Part shown: piece by piece, positions 39,183-46,070 of the stretch | Layout of the letters: the number at the start of each line of letters is the position of its first letter | Position numbering within the stretch: position 1 is the first letter of the stretch | NCBI RefSeq assembly: GCF_001043915.1 | Contig: NZ_LABX01000183.1 | Location: forward strand, 1 to 58,515 | Source of the DNA: Methylobacterium aquaticum | Lineage (GTDB): Bacteria > Pseudomonadota > Alphaproteobacteria > Rhizobiales > Beijerinckiaceae | Reading direction: 5' to 3' | DNA length: 58,515 nucleotides | Notes under the pieces: generated by a model | Told to the model about the DNA's origin: nothing | The model's input: only the letters and a program-made list of their open reading frames with translations | The model's database searches: none | Made by a program: the position numbers and the translations under genes

Positions 39183-39896
39183 ATGACCGACCTGTTCGAG
39201 ACGATCCGCCGCGTGCTGGTGCCGATCCACAAGGAGGGCTACCCCTTCATCGCGATCGGCATCGTGCTGACGGTGCTCGCCGGCACCTTCGTGCAGTTCC
39301 TCGGCTGGATCTTCCTGCTGCTCACGCTGTGGGTCTGCTACTTCTTCCGCGACCCCGAGCGGATCGTGCCGGTCGGCGACGGCTTGGTGATCTCTCCGGC
39401 GGACGGGCGGGTGAACCTCATCAGCACCGTGCTGCCGCCCTCCGAGCTGGACCTGCCCTCGGTGCCGATGCTGCGGATCTCGGTGTTCATGAACGTGTTC
39501 GATTGCCACGTGAACCGGGTTCCGGTCACCGGCCGGATCGATCAGGTCCATTACACCCCGGGCCTCTTCCTCAATGCCGAGCTGGACAAGGCGAGCGAGG
39601 GCAACGAGCGCAACGGCCTCGTGATCGAGACCCGGCAGAACGGCGAGCCGGTGCGGATCGGCGTGGTGCAGATCGCCGGGCTCGTGGCGCGCCGCATCGT
39701 CGACTGGGTCAAGCCCGGCGACGATCTCACCGTCGGCGACCGCTTCGGCCTGATCCGCTTCGGCTCGCGGGTCGACGTCTACCTGCCGGCGGGCACCCGC
39801 GTGCTGGTCGGCCTCGGCCAGAAGGCGGTGGCCGGCGAGACGGTGCTGGCCGACCTGCGCGGGACCGGCCCGGTGCGGCAGTTCCGCCGTACCTGA
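39183..39896 (+). CDS. psd: phosphatidylserine decarboxylase proenzyme
   Basis: Makes phosphatidylethanolamine from phosphatidylserine at the inner membrane. The 237-residue length and the hydrophobic N-terminus (about 22-48) match the short Psd type of alphaproteobacteria. Visible markers are PADGRVNLIS, FMNVFDCHVNRVPV, and RFGSRVDVYLP. The Gly-Ser of the last motif is the expected self-cleavage site, giving the pyruvoyl prosthetic group on the small subunit. It lies 17 bases before pssA, its partner, in an evident operon. Confidence 0.92.
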   Translation: MTDLFETIRRVLVPIHKEGYPFIAIGIVLTVLAGTFVQFLGWIFLLLTLWVCYFFRDPERIVPVGDGLVISPADGRVNLISTVLPPSELDLPSVPMLRISVFMNVFDCHVNRVPVTGRIDQVHYTPGLFLNAELDKASEGNERNGLVIETRQNGEPVRIGVVQIAGLVARRIVDWVKPGDDLTVGDRFGLIRFGSRVDVYLPAGTRVLVGLGQKAVAGETVLADLRGTGPVRQFRRT

Positions 39897-39913
39897 CAGG
39901 GGAGCGACCCGCC

Positions 39914-40750
39914 ATGGACGACCTCTTCCCGCCCTTCGCGCCGGAGCCGAACGAGCCCAAACCGCGCCGGTTCAAGCCGGTGCCGGTGCGGATGATCATT
40001 CCCAACATGATCACCCTGATGGCGGTCTGTCTCGGGCTCACCGCCGTGCGCTTCGGCTTCGAGGGCAAGTTCGAGCCGGCGGTGATCGCCATCATCGCCG
40101 CCGCGGTGCTCGACGGCGTCGACGGGCGGGTGGCGCGCCTGCTCAAGGGCACCTCGCGCTTCGGTGCCGAACTCGATTCGCTGGCCGATTTCGTCAATTT
40201 CGGCTGCGCCCCGGCGCTGATCCTCTACACCTTCGTCCTGCACAACCTGAAGTCGCTTGGCTGGATCGTCGCCCTGATCTTCGCCATCGCGATGGCCCTG
40301 CGGCTGGCCCGCTTCAACGTGATGCTGGACGATCCCAACCGGCCGGAATGGAAGAAGGACTTCTTCGTCGGCATGCCGGCCCCGGCCGGCGCGCTGACCG
40401 TGATGCTGCCGCTCTACCTGCACTTCCTCGGCTTCGAGATGGTGCCGAGCCTCGCGCCGGTGGCGCTGATCTACATGCTGGTGATCGCCCTCCTAGTGAT
40501 CTCCACGGTGCCGACCTTCTCGGGCAAGACGATCGGCAAGCGCGTGCCGCGGGAATACGTGCTGCCGATCTTCGTCGTGACGGTGGCGGCGTTCGGCCTT
40601 CTCATCAGCTTCCCGTTCGAGATCCTGGCGCTCCTGAGCATCGGCTATCTTGTCGCGATCCCGATCGGTGCCGCCCAGTACCGGCGCAAGCTCAAGGCCG
40701 AGGCGGCACAAGGGCCCTCGCTCCCGAGCGACGAGGCGCCGGCGGCCTGA
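39914..40750 (+). CDS. pssA: CDP-diacylglycerol--serine O-phosphatidyltransferase
   Basis: Supplies phosphatidylserine for Psd. The 278 residues show the CDP-alcohol phosphotransferase signature D-G-x2-A-R-x8-G-x3-D-x3-D, seen as AAVLDGVDGRVARLLKGTSRFGAELDSLADFVNFG, and about eight hydrophobic helices. The tail is charged. The ATG at 39914 follows a GGGGAGCGACC ribosome site. It is cotranscribed with psd. A perfect 13-bp inverted repeat lies 36-63 bases after the stop. Confidence 0.93.
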   Translation: MDDLFPPFAPEPNEPKPRRFKPVPVRMIIPNMITLMAVCLGLTAVRFGFEGKFEPAVIAIIAAAVLDGVDGRVARLLKGTSRFGAELDSLADFVNFGCAPALILYTFVLHNLKSLGWIVALIFAIAMALRLARFNVMLDDPNRPEWKKDFFVGMPAPAGALTVMLPLYLHFLGFEMVPSLAPVALIYMLVIALLVISTVPTFSGKTIGKRVPREYVLPIFVVTVAAFGLLISFPFEILALLSIGYLVAIPIGAAQYRRKLKAEAAQGPSLPSDEAPAA

Positions 40751-40785
40751 AGCCGGGCAGGGATCGGTCGATCCCCACCCTGCCA

Positions 40786-40813
40786 CGCCTTCCGGACGGA
40801 CGTCCGGAAGGCG
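40786..40813. terminator. perfect 13-bp inverted repeat after pssA
   Basis: CGCCTTCCGGACG (40786-40798), GA, CGTCCGGAAGGCG (40801-40813). A likely terminator-like hairpin for psd-pssA, without a T-run. Confidence 0.6.
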
Positions 40814-40882
40814 GATTATGCCACCGGCCCAAGATGCTGACGCGTCGGGCCGTTGACCGATCTCGAATTGTCGATGCCAAGC

Positions 40883-40985
40883 GAGAGCACTGCCTGATCA
40901 CGTTGCAATCGGGCCGTGCTCTCAGTCTTTGATTTTGCCACATTTTCTACGACGAACCGGTATCCACTTCGTCGGAAAATGCTCT
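40883..40985 (+). repeat. dispersed hairpin repeat, copy C
   Basis: Hairpin 1 is GAGAGCAC (40883-40890) with GTGCTCTC (40916-40923). Hairpin 2 is GACGAA (40951-40956), loop CCGGTATCCAC, TTCGTC (40968-40973), flanked by CATTTTCTAC / GGAAAATG. Compared with copy A, hairpin 1 has different arms that still pair. A 51-bp class F repeat follows directly on the other strand. Confidence 0.85.
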
Positions 40986-40990
40986 AGAGG

Positions 40991-41041
40991 CTTGGCGAAA
41001 ATTCGAGAACGGAACCAAAGGTCGTTTTCTTTCGACCGTTG
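40991..41041 (-). repeat. 51-bp class repeat F, copy 2, directly after the Cys-rich gene stop
   Basis: The reverse complement begins CAACGGTCG and matches 23263-23312 at about 48 of 51 positions. On the minus strand it starts 3 bases after the stop of the leftward gene ending at 41045, the same relation seen at the helicase. It contains GGTCG / CGACC arms around AAAGAAAA. Confidence 0.8.
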
Positions 41042-41044
41042 CTA

Positions 41045-41647
41045 TCACTCCATCATGCCCATCAGGTCGCCGATTCGCACGTCGCGGATCGCGTCGAGGG
41101 ACATGCCCCCACCGGCACCGGCCATGCCGCCCATCATGCCGCTGAGCCCGCCGAGGCGGTTCATCCAGTACATCGCCTGCCGCATCTCCGAGGAGCGCCC
41201 GCCGAGGCCCGCGAAGCCGGCCATCCGGCCGGTCCCGCTCCGGCGCCGCACGGCGGCGGTGCGGACGGTCCGGGGCTGGGCCGCGATGCGGCGCGGACCG
41301 GCGTGCCGGATCGTGGCCGGGGCCTCCGCCCGGGCGACCGCGCCGGACCGCACCATCCTGCGCGGGATCAGCCGCGGCGCGGCAGCCGGCGCGGGAGCCC
41401 GCTCGACCTCGGCGGTGCGCTGGGCCGGGGCCTCGGCGGCGTCCATCACGGAACGGCAGGCCGTGCTGAGGCTCGCCTTCTCCCGTCGCAGGCACGACGT
41501 GATCGCCCCGACATTCGGGATGTGCGACGAGCACAGCCGCATGGCGTCGGAGGTGCAGGCGGCCCGTTGCGCCGCCGTGCCCTGAGCGAGGGCCGGTGTC
41601 ACGGCCAGGAGCAGCGAGGCGGCTGCGGCAAGTGAAGACAATCTCAT
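41045..41647 (-). CDS. secreted protein with a cysteine-rich repeat motif
   Basis: A 200-residue product with a signal peptide (MRLSSLAAAASLLLAVTPALA, cleaved near 21). The next 45 residues carry the Cys-rich repeat pattern ACTSDAMRLCSSHIPN...SCLRREKASLSTAC, similar to the short proteobacterial version of the Golgi-type Cys-rich repeat. The rest is Ala/Arg-rich and ends in a Gly/Met-rich segment (GLSGMMGGMAGAGGGM). The function is unknown. Immediately past its stop codon lies repeat F copy 2. Confidence 0.7.
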   Translation of the reverse strand: MRLSSLAAAASLLLAVTPALAQGTAAQRAACTSDAMRLCSSHIPNVGAITSCLRREKASLSTACRSVMDAAEAPAQRTAEVERAPAPAAAPRLIPRRMVRSGAVARAEAPATIRHAGPRRIAAQPRTVRTAAVRRRSGTGRMAGFAGLGGRSSEMRQAMYWMNRLGGLSGMMGGMAGAGGGMSLDAIRDVRIGDLMGMME

Positions 41648-41927
41648 CGTCGGGGTCTCCTCCAAGCGGGAGAGGGAGCGGCTTCCGGGGGAAGGCCGTC
41701 CCTGCTGTGCACCGGCGGCGGACCGGCCGCGGTGTGACGACGCACGCGCTATCGATCTCACATCTCGTCTCGTCTTGCGGAGATTGGTGCCCTCCTCCGC
41801 TCGACCGGACGAGACTGGTCCTTTCCGGATGCGATGTCGAGCTGTCACGTGGTCGTCATCCCGGTGAGCGAGGCCGGTGCCCGGCTCGTGCCGGGACGAC
41901 CTGAGACGACGGGCCGCGGAAAGCCGG
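41648..41927. other. gap upstream of the Cys-rich secreted gene
   Basis: 280 bases between the tam stop and the Cys-rich gene, both leftward. No gene, hairpin or promoter match that I would defend. Confidence 0.35.
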
Positions 41928-42701
41928 TCAGGTCCGCCGGGCGACCAGGAACAGCCTCGGAAAGGGCAGCAGCACCCGCCCGTCCTCCTGTGCCGGATAG
42001 GCCCCGCGCAGGGCCGCCTCGTAGCGGGCGAGGTAGGCGCTCTGCTGCTCCGGGCCGAGGGGCGCCAGGAACGGCCGCAAGCCCGTCGCGCGCACCCACT
42101 CGACGATGCCGCGATGACCTTGCAGCGGATGGACGTAGGTGGTGCGCCACAGATCGACGGTGCAGCCCGCCCGCGACAGCCAGGTGTCGTAATCCGGGAA
42201 CCCGCCGAGCGTGGTGCGGGCGCCGGCGGCAGCCGCCAAAGCCTCACGGAACGGCGATTCCTGCGCCACCTCGCGCATCAGACGGTGCGACGGCTCGTCG
42301 AGATTGTCCGGCATCTGCACGGCGAGGCAGCCGCCCGGCGCCAGGACGCCGGCAAGCCGCGGCAGCAGGGCGGCGTGGTCGGGCAGCCATTGCAGCACGG
42401 CGTTGGCGAAGATCAGGTCGGGCTTGGCGTCCGGCTCCCAGGCGGCGAGGTCTGCCTCGACGAAGGTGATGGCCGGCAGGGTGCGACGCGCCTCTTCCAG
42501 CATCGCGGGCGAGGAATCGAGGCCGGTGATCGCCGCCTCGGGAAAGCGTGCGGCCAGCAGGGCGGTGCTGTTGCCTGGCCCGCAGCCGAGATCGATCACC
42601 CGGGCGGGCGCGGTGAGTGGCACCCGGGCCAGCAGGTCGGCGGCCGGCCGTGTGCGTTCATCGGCAAATGTCAGGTACTGGCCCACATCCCAATCAGTCA
42701 T
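41928..42701 (-). CDS. tam: trans-aconitate 2-methyltransferase
   Basis: Methylates trans-aconitate, an inhibitor of aconitase, using S-adenosylmethionine. The 257 residues have the SAM loop VIDLGCGPGNSTALLAARFP (about 37-56), GLDSSPAMLEEARR, FVEADLAAW, and the family-specific DLIFANAVLQWLPDH and TTYVHPLQGHRGIVEWVRATGLRPFL blocks. The start begins MTDWDVGQYLTF, the usual Tam N-terminus. It is divergent from mscL. Link to the TCA cycle is by known enzymology, not by operon. Confidence 0.9.
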   Translation of the reverse strand: MTDWDVGQYLTFADERTRPAADLLARVPLTAPARVIDLGCGPGNSTALLAARFPEAAITGLDSSPAMLEEARRTLPAITFVEADLAAWEPDAKPDLIFANAVLQWLPDHAALLPRLAGVLAPGGCLAVQMPDNLDEPSHRLMREVAQESPFREALAAAAGARTTLGGFPDYDTWLSRAGCTVDLWRTTYVHPLQGHRGIVEWVRATGLRPFLAPLGPEQQSAYLARYEAALRGAYPAQEDGRVLLPFPRLFLVARRT

Positions 42702-42825
42702 CGGACAGACTCCCCGCCGCGCGTCCCCGCCCCAGCTTAACCGAGAGGGAGCCGCCCGCGCGACGCCGTGCCGTGCCGTGCGCAGCTGGTCCCCCAAACG
42801 GAATTCCCTCTGCGGAGACTCGGAC

Positions 42826-43236
42826 ATGATCGAAGAATTCAAGAAATTCGCCCTGCGCGGAAACGTCGTCGACCTCGCGGTCGGCGTGGTGATCGGCGCG
42901 GCTTTCGGGGCCATCGTCACCTCGCTGGTGCAGGACATGATCATGCCGGTTGTCGGGGCGATCACCGGCGGGCTCGATTTCTCGAACTACTACCTGCCGC
43001 TGTCCTCGAAGGTGCAGAGCGGGATGGCCTATGCCGAGGCCAAGAAACAGGGCGCGGTGATTGGCTACGGCCAGTTCATCACCGTGGCGCTCAACTTCCT
43101 GATTGTCGCCTTCGTGCTGTTTCTGGTGATCCGCGCGATGAACCAGCTGGTCCGGCGCGAGGAGGTGAAGAAGGAGGACCCGGCCGACGTGAAGCTTTTG
43201 ACAGAGATCCGGGACCTGCTGGCAGCGCGGCGTTGA
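42826..43236 (+). CDS. mscL: large-conductance mechanosensitive channel MscL
   Basis: The inner-membrane valve that opens under osmotic downshock. The 136 residues show EEFKKFALRGNVVDLAVGVVIGAAFGAIVTSLVQD (amphipathic N-helix and TM1 with the Gly/Ala-rich packing face), a periplasmic loop (FSNYYLPL...), TM2 (about 84-107, ITVALNFLIVAFVLFLVIRAMN) and a charged cytoplasmic helix. The start has GCGGAGACTCGGAC upstream. It ends 3 bases before the stop of the convergent NepR-like gene. Confidence 0.96.
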   Translation: MIEEFKKFALRGNVVDLAVGVVIGAAFGAIVTSLVQDMIMPVVGAITGGLDFSNYYLPLSSKVQSGMAYAEAKKQGAVIGYGQFITVALNFLIVAFVLFLVIRAMNQLVRREEVKKEDPADVKLLTEIRDLLAARR

Positions 43237-43239
43237 CGC

Positions 43240-43494
43240 TCACCGCTTCGCCGGCAATTCCCGCAGGATGTCGTTGAGGGCATCCTCCACCGCCTCGCGG
43301 CCGGTGTCGTGGGCCTTCAGGCGGCCTTCGAGGCGGCGCAGCTGCGGGGTGAATTCGGACGGCAGGCCGGGATCGCCGAGATAATCCGGCTTCTCGGTCT
43401 CGGCATTGTAGGCCGAGCGAAGCTGCTGCCCGAGATGCTCTCGCACCGGTTGCGGCAGTGCGGCGTCGTGGTTCTCGTGCGGGTCGGAAGGCAT
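43240..43494 (-). CDS. small NepR-like protein (possible anti-sigma factor)
   Basis: An 84-residue acidic/basic protein with no signal or membrane segment. Residues 17-29 (VREHLGQQLRSAY) and 44-60 (LPSEFTPQLRRLEGRLK) resemble the two helices of NepR, the anti-sigma factor of EcfG, but with a longer linker (KPDYLGDPG). The first helix closely matches the N-terminus of the sigma factor encoded 873 bases upstream (IRSHLGTQLRATY). NepR in alphaproteobacteria is bound by PhyR, and no PhyR gene is in the window. I start at ATG 43494; an alternative is 43554. The assignment is by short motif only. Confidence 0.5.
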   Translation of the reverse strand: MPSDPHENHDAALPQPVREHLGQQLRSAYNAETEKPDYLGDPGLPSEFTPQLRRLEGRLKAHDTGREAVEDALNDILRELPAKR

Positions 43495-43558
43495 CGGGAT
43501 CCGTCTCGTTGACGTCTGTGGCGCGGGTGTCAAGCCATTCGCGGCGACCATCAACAGA

Positions 43559-43583
43559 AACGACGATCTCGGGATTTCGTTGC
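43559..43583 (-). promoter_or_regulatory. weak EcfG-like promoter candidate upstream of the NepR-like gene
   Basis: On the minus strand GCAAC-N16-CGTT, one mismatch from the EcfG consensus GGAAC-N16/17-CGTT. The -10-like CGTT is at plus-strand 43559-43562, about 65 bases upstream of the ATG at 43494. Short motifs like this arise by chance. Confidence 0.3.
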
Positions 43584-43630
43584 AGATCCCGGCGCAATGG
43601 CTGACTGAATATCATGCCGTCGAACAGCAA

Positions 43631-43657
43631 AAAGCCCCGGTTCCGCACCGGGGCTTT
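43631..43657 (-). terminator. intrinsic terminator
   Basis: A stem AAAGCCCCGGT / ACCGGGGCTTT (43631-43641 and 43647-43657) with a TCCGC loop. On the minus strand it is followed by a T-run, so it ends leftward transcripts, most probably that of the DUF1236 gene. It is the only clear factor-independent terminator with a T-run in the window. Confidence 0.85.
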
Positions 43658-43694
43658 CTGAGGACGAAGGACGCGTCGCCCGAGGGCGGCGCAC

Positions 43695-43799
43695 GAGAGC
43701 GCTTCACGATCGCGTTGCCATCGCGAAGCTTCTCTAGCCCTTTGATTTTGCCGCATTGTCTACGACGAACCGGCATCCGCTTCGTCGGAAAATGCTCTC
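43695..43799 (+). repeat. dispersed hairpin repeat, copy B
   Basis: The closest relative of copy A: GACGAA (43764-43769), loop CCGGCATCCGC, TTCGTC (43781-43786), lead-in TTTTGCCGCATTGTCTA, upstream GATCGCGTTGCCATCG. Hairpin 1 pairs less perfectly than in A. It lies between the terminator and the stop codon of the DUF1236 gene. Confidence 0.85.
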
Positions 43800-43818
43800 A
43801 CCGTTCGTCGATCAAGCG

Positions 43819-44226
43819 TCAGTCGATGACCTGCACGATGCGGCGGGTGCCCGGATCGACCAGCACGACGCGATCATTGACCACGGTGTAGCGGCGACCG
43901 CGGATGCCGTACTCGGACGGGACCTCGTAATAGCTCACGCCCGAGGAGGGCAGCACGGTGCCGACTGCGACATCGCCGTTCCAGTCATAGGAGCGGTGCT
44001 GGCGCACGGCGTAGGTGCGGAAGCGCGGGCGGTCGTCGACGCCGAGGAGGCCCCCGACGGCGCCGGTCGCGGCGCCGACGGCCCCGCCGACGATGGCACC
44101 GACCGGGCCGGCCGCGGCCGCGCCGTCCTCGGCGCCGCGCTGCGCGCCGCCGATCAGCCCTTGGGCGTGGGCGGCCATCGGCAGCGACAGGGCGAGAGCA
44201 GCGGCGGCCAGGAAGGTCTTCTTCAT
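43819..44226 (-). CDS. DUF1236-family secreted protein
   Basis: A 135-residue protein with a signal peptide (MKKTFLAAAALALSLPMAAHA, cleaved near 21), a Gly/Ala-rich glycine-zipper-like stretch (AAAAGPVGAIVGGAVGAATGAVGGLLG), then RSYDW and the DUF1236 ending YYEVPSEYGIRGRRYTVVNDRVVLVDPGTRRIVQVI. The family is abundant in Rhizobiales and is often stress-induced, with no known activity. A candidate EcfG promoter (44288-44313) is upstream. It lies between a NepR-like gene and a NepR-EcfG gene. Confidence 0.8.
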   Translation of the reverse strand: MKKTFLAAAALALSLPMAAHAQGLIGGAQRGAEDGAAAAGPVGAIVGGAVGAATGAVGGLLGVDDRPRFRTYAVRQHRSYDWNGDVAVGTVLPSSGVSYYEVPSEYGIRGRRYTVVNDRVVLVDPGTRRIVQVID

Positions 44227-44287
44227 CGGATCGGTCTCCGTTTCGTCCAATCTACCCCGGTCGAGCGGGGCAGCTTTCGGGGGGAGT

Positions 44288-44313
44288 AACGTCGACTGAC
44301 GCGAAACGGTTCA
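44288..44313 (-). promoter_or_regulatory. candidate EcfG-type promoter of the DUF1236 gene
   Basis: On the minus strand TGAAC-N17-CGTT: TGAAC at plus-strand positions 44309-44313 and CGTT at 44288-44291. The general-stress sigma consensus is GGAAC-N16/17-CGTT, so one mismatch. The predicted start would be about 55 bases before the ATG. Confidence 0.5.
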
Positions 44314-44366
44314 ATCGTGCGGCGGAAAAAGTCGCCGTGAATCCCGCAGGACCCCTCCGGTCCGGA

Positions 44367-45104
44367 TCAGGCGTCCTTCTGCATCGCCGACTGGATCAGC
44401 CGGTCGGTGCCGAGATCTTCCTCATCGTAGCCCAACAGTTCGGCCAGTCGGCCGCGGGCGCGGCTGACGCGGCTCTTCACCGTGCCGACCTTGCAGCCCA
44501 TGATCGCCGCCGCCTCCTCGTAGGAGACGCCTTCGGCGCCGACGAGGACCAGGGCCTCGCGCTGGTCCGGCGGCAGCTTGGCGAGCGCGCTCTGGAGGTC
44601 CTCCACGTCGAGCCGGTCGCCCTGGTGCGGGGCGGTGGCGAGGCGGGCGGCGTAGGACCCGTCCTGATCCTCGACCTCGCGCACCCGCTTGCGATGGTCG
44701 GAGTAGAAGATATTGCGCAGGATGGTGAACAGCCAGGCATTCAGGTTGGTGCCGGCCTGGAACCGGGCCCGGTGCTGCCAGCCCTTCAGCAGCGTGTCCT
44801 GCACCAGGTCGTCGGCCCGGGCGGGGTTGCTGGTGAGCGACAGCGCGAAGGCGCGCAAGGACGGCACCGCCTGGAGCAGCCCGTCGCGGAATTCCGGCAG
44901 GACGACCTCGCCCTGCGCCTTGAGCGCCGCTTCCAGGCGCGCGATGAGATCGGCGAACCGGTTGTCCGGATCGGCGTCGCCCAGGGCCTCGTAGGTGGCC
45001 CGGAGCTGCGTGCCGAGATGCGACCGGATGCTGGCCGACAGCCCGGGGCGGTCTTCCGCCGACCGGTTCGGGGCCGACGGATTCGGGGCAATGTCTCGCG
45101 TCAT
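44367..45104 (-). CDS. EcfG-type general-stress sigma factor with an N-terminal NepR-like domain
   Basis: A 245-residue sigma factor whose C-terminal ~170 residues are classical EcfG: region 2 (about 78-143) with PSLRAFALSLTSNPARADDLVQDTLLKGW and GTNLNAWLFTILRNIFYSDHRKR; region 4 (about 168-225) with ALAKLPPDQREALVLVGAEGVSYEEAAAIMGCKVGTVKSRVSRARGRL. EcfG proteins normally begin near the LLxAVPSLRAFA block. Here 65-70 extra residues precede it, and residues 26-63 (IRSHLGTQLRATYEALG..DPDNRFADLIARLEAAL) match the two-helix NepR pattern: LG-x2-LR-x2-Y and P-D-x-RF-x-DL. The protein may be self-inhibited until phosphorylated PhyR, encoded elsewhere, captures the NepR part. No frameshift is seen at the junction. 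No EcfG-type promoter was found upstream. Confidence 0.82.
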   Translation of the reverse strand: MTRDIAPNPSAPNRSAEDRPGLSASIRSHLGTQLRATYEALGDADPDNRFADLIARLEAALKAQGEVVLPEFRDGLLQAVPSLRAFALSLTSNPARADDLVQDTLLKGWQHRARFQAGTNLNAWLFTILRNIFYSDHRKRVREVEDQDGSYAARLATAPHQGDRLDVEDLQSALAKLPPDQREALVLVGAEGVSYEEAAAIMGCKVGTVKSRVSRARGRLAELLGYDEEDLGTDRLIQSAMQKDA

Positions 45105-45233
45105 GGCTCTCGCGTCTGCCTGTCGTCAGGGAGATGGGCCCGGGGGCCGCGACCGGAAAGGGAGAGCTTAGCGACAAACGGGCCGGAACCGATAGGGCCC
45201 CGCGACAGGGTCGATGACGCGGCCGGCGCCGCG

Positions 45234-46025
45234 TCAACCCCCGGCGCCGGCGCCGGTCTCGTCGCCGTCCGGCACGCCGAGGCGGAAGGCCAGCACCTCG
45301 CCGGGGGCGAGGTCGGTCCAGCGCTCGTCGCGGGTGAGCGGGCGAGTCGCCACCACGGTCACGATGTCGTCGGGGGTGGTCTCTTCAGCGAAATCCACCC
45401 GCCAATCCTCGTCGATCAGCGTCGCGGTGCCGAACGGCGCCCGCCGGGTCAGGGTGCACAGGCGCTTGCCGCAATGGGCATAGAGGGTGCGGCTGTCGGA
45501 GAGCAGCATGTTGAACACCCCGAGCCCGTGCAGTTCGGTGCAGAGTTCCCGCACCGCCCCGTCGAGCCGGGTGGGCTTCGGCAGCGTGCCCCAGCGTTCC
45601 TCGAGCCGGCCCAGCATCCAGCAGAAGGCGTGCTCGCTGTCGGTGGTGCCGACCGGCTTGAAGCGGCCGAGCGTGAGGCGCTTCACGCCCTTCAACTGGC
45701 CGTTATGCGCGAAGGTGAAGGTGCGGCCCCACAATTCGCGGCTGAACGGATGGGTGTTCTCCAGGGACACCCGGCCGCGATTGGCCCGGCGGACATGGGC
45801 GATCACGATCCGGCTCTTGATCGGGTATCGCCGCAGCAGCCGGGCGATCTCCGAGCGGGCGCTCGGCTCCGGGTCATGGAAGCTGCGGCTTCCGCGGCCT
45901 TCATAGAACGAGATGCCCCAGCCGTCCTGATGCGGTCCGGTCTCGCCCCCGCGGCGCGCCAGGCCCGCGAAGCTGAAGCGGATGTCGGTCGGGACGTTGG
46001 CGCTCATGCCGAGCAATTCGCACAT
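45234..46025 (-). CDS. class II glutamine amidotransferase (YafJ type)
   Basis: The 263-residue protein begins MCELLGMSANVPTDI, so Cys2 becomes the N-terminal nucleophile after Met removal. Other markers are DGWGISFYEGRG, AHVRRANRGRVSLENTHPF, FAHNGQL and TTDSEHAFCWML, all of the Ntn-hydrolase glutaminase fold (YafJ/DUG3-like). In yeast a related enzyme degrades glutathione; the bacterial substrate is unknown. The ATG at 46025 puts the nucleophile at position 2; one at 46037 would not. It lies between the cox genes and the sigma factor, same strand. Confidence 0.85.
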   Translation of the reverse strand: MCELLGMSANVPTDIRFSFAGLARRGGETGPHQDGWGISFYEGRGSRSFHDPEPSARSEIARLLRRYPIKSRIVIAHVRRANRGRVSLENTHPFSRELWGRTFTFAHNGQLKGVKRLTLGRFKPVGTTDSEHAFCWMLGRLEERWGTLPKPTRLDGAVRELCTELHGLGVFNMLLSDSRTLYAHCGKRLCTLTRRAPFGTATLIDEDWRVDFAEETTPDDIVTVVATRPLTRDERWTDLAPGEVLAFRLGVPDGDETGAGAGG

Positions 46026-46070
46026 GGCGTCCCTCATAGCCCCGCGCTGGTGAGCGGGGAGTGAACGCGC

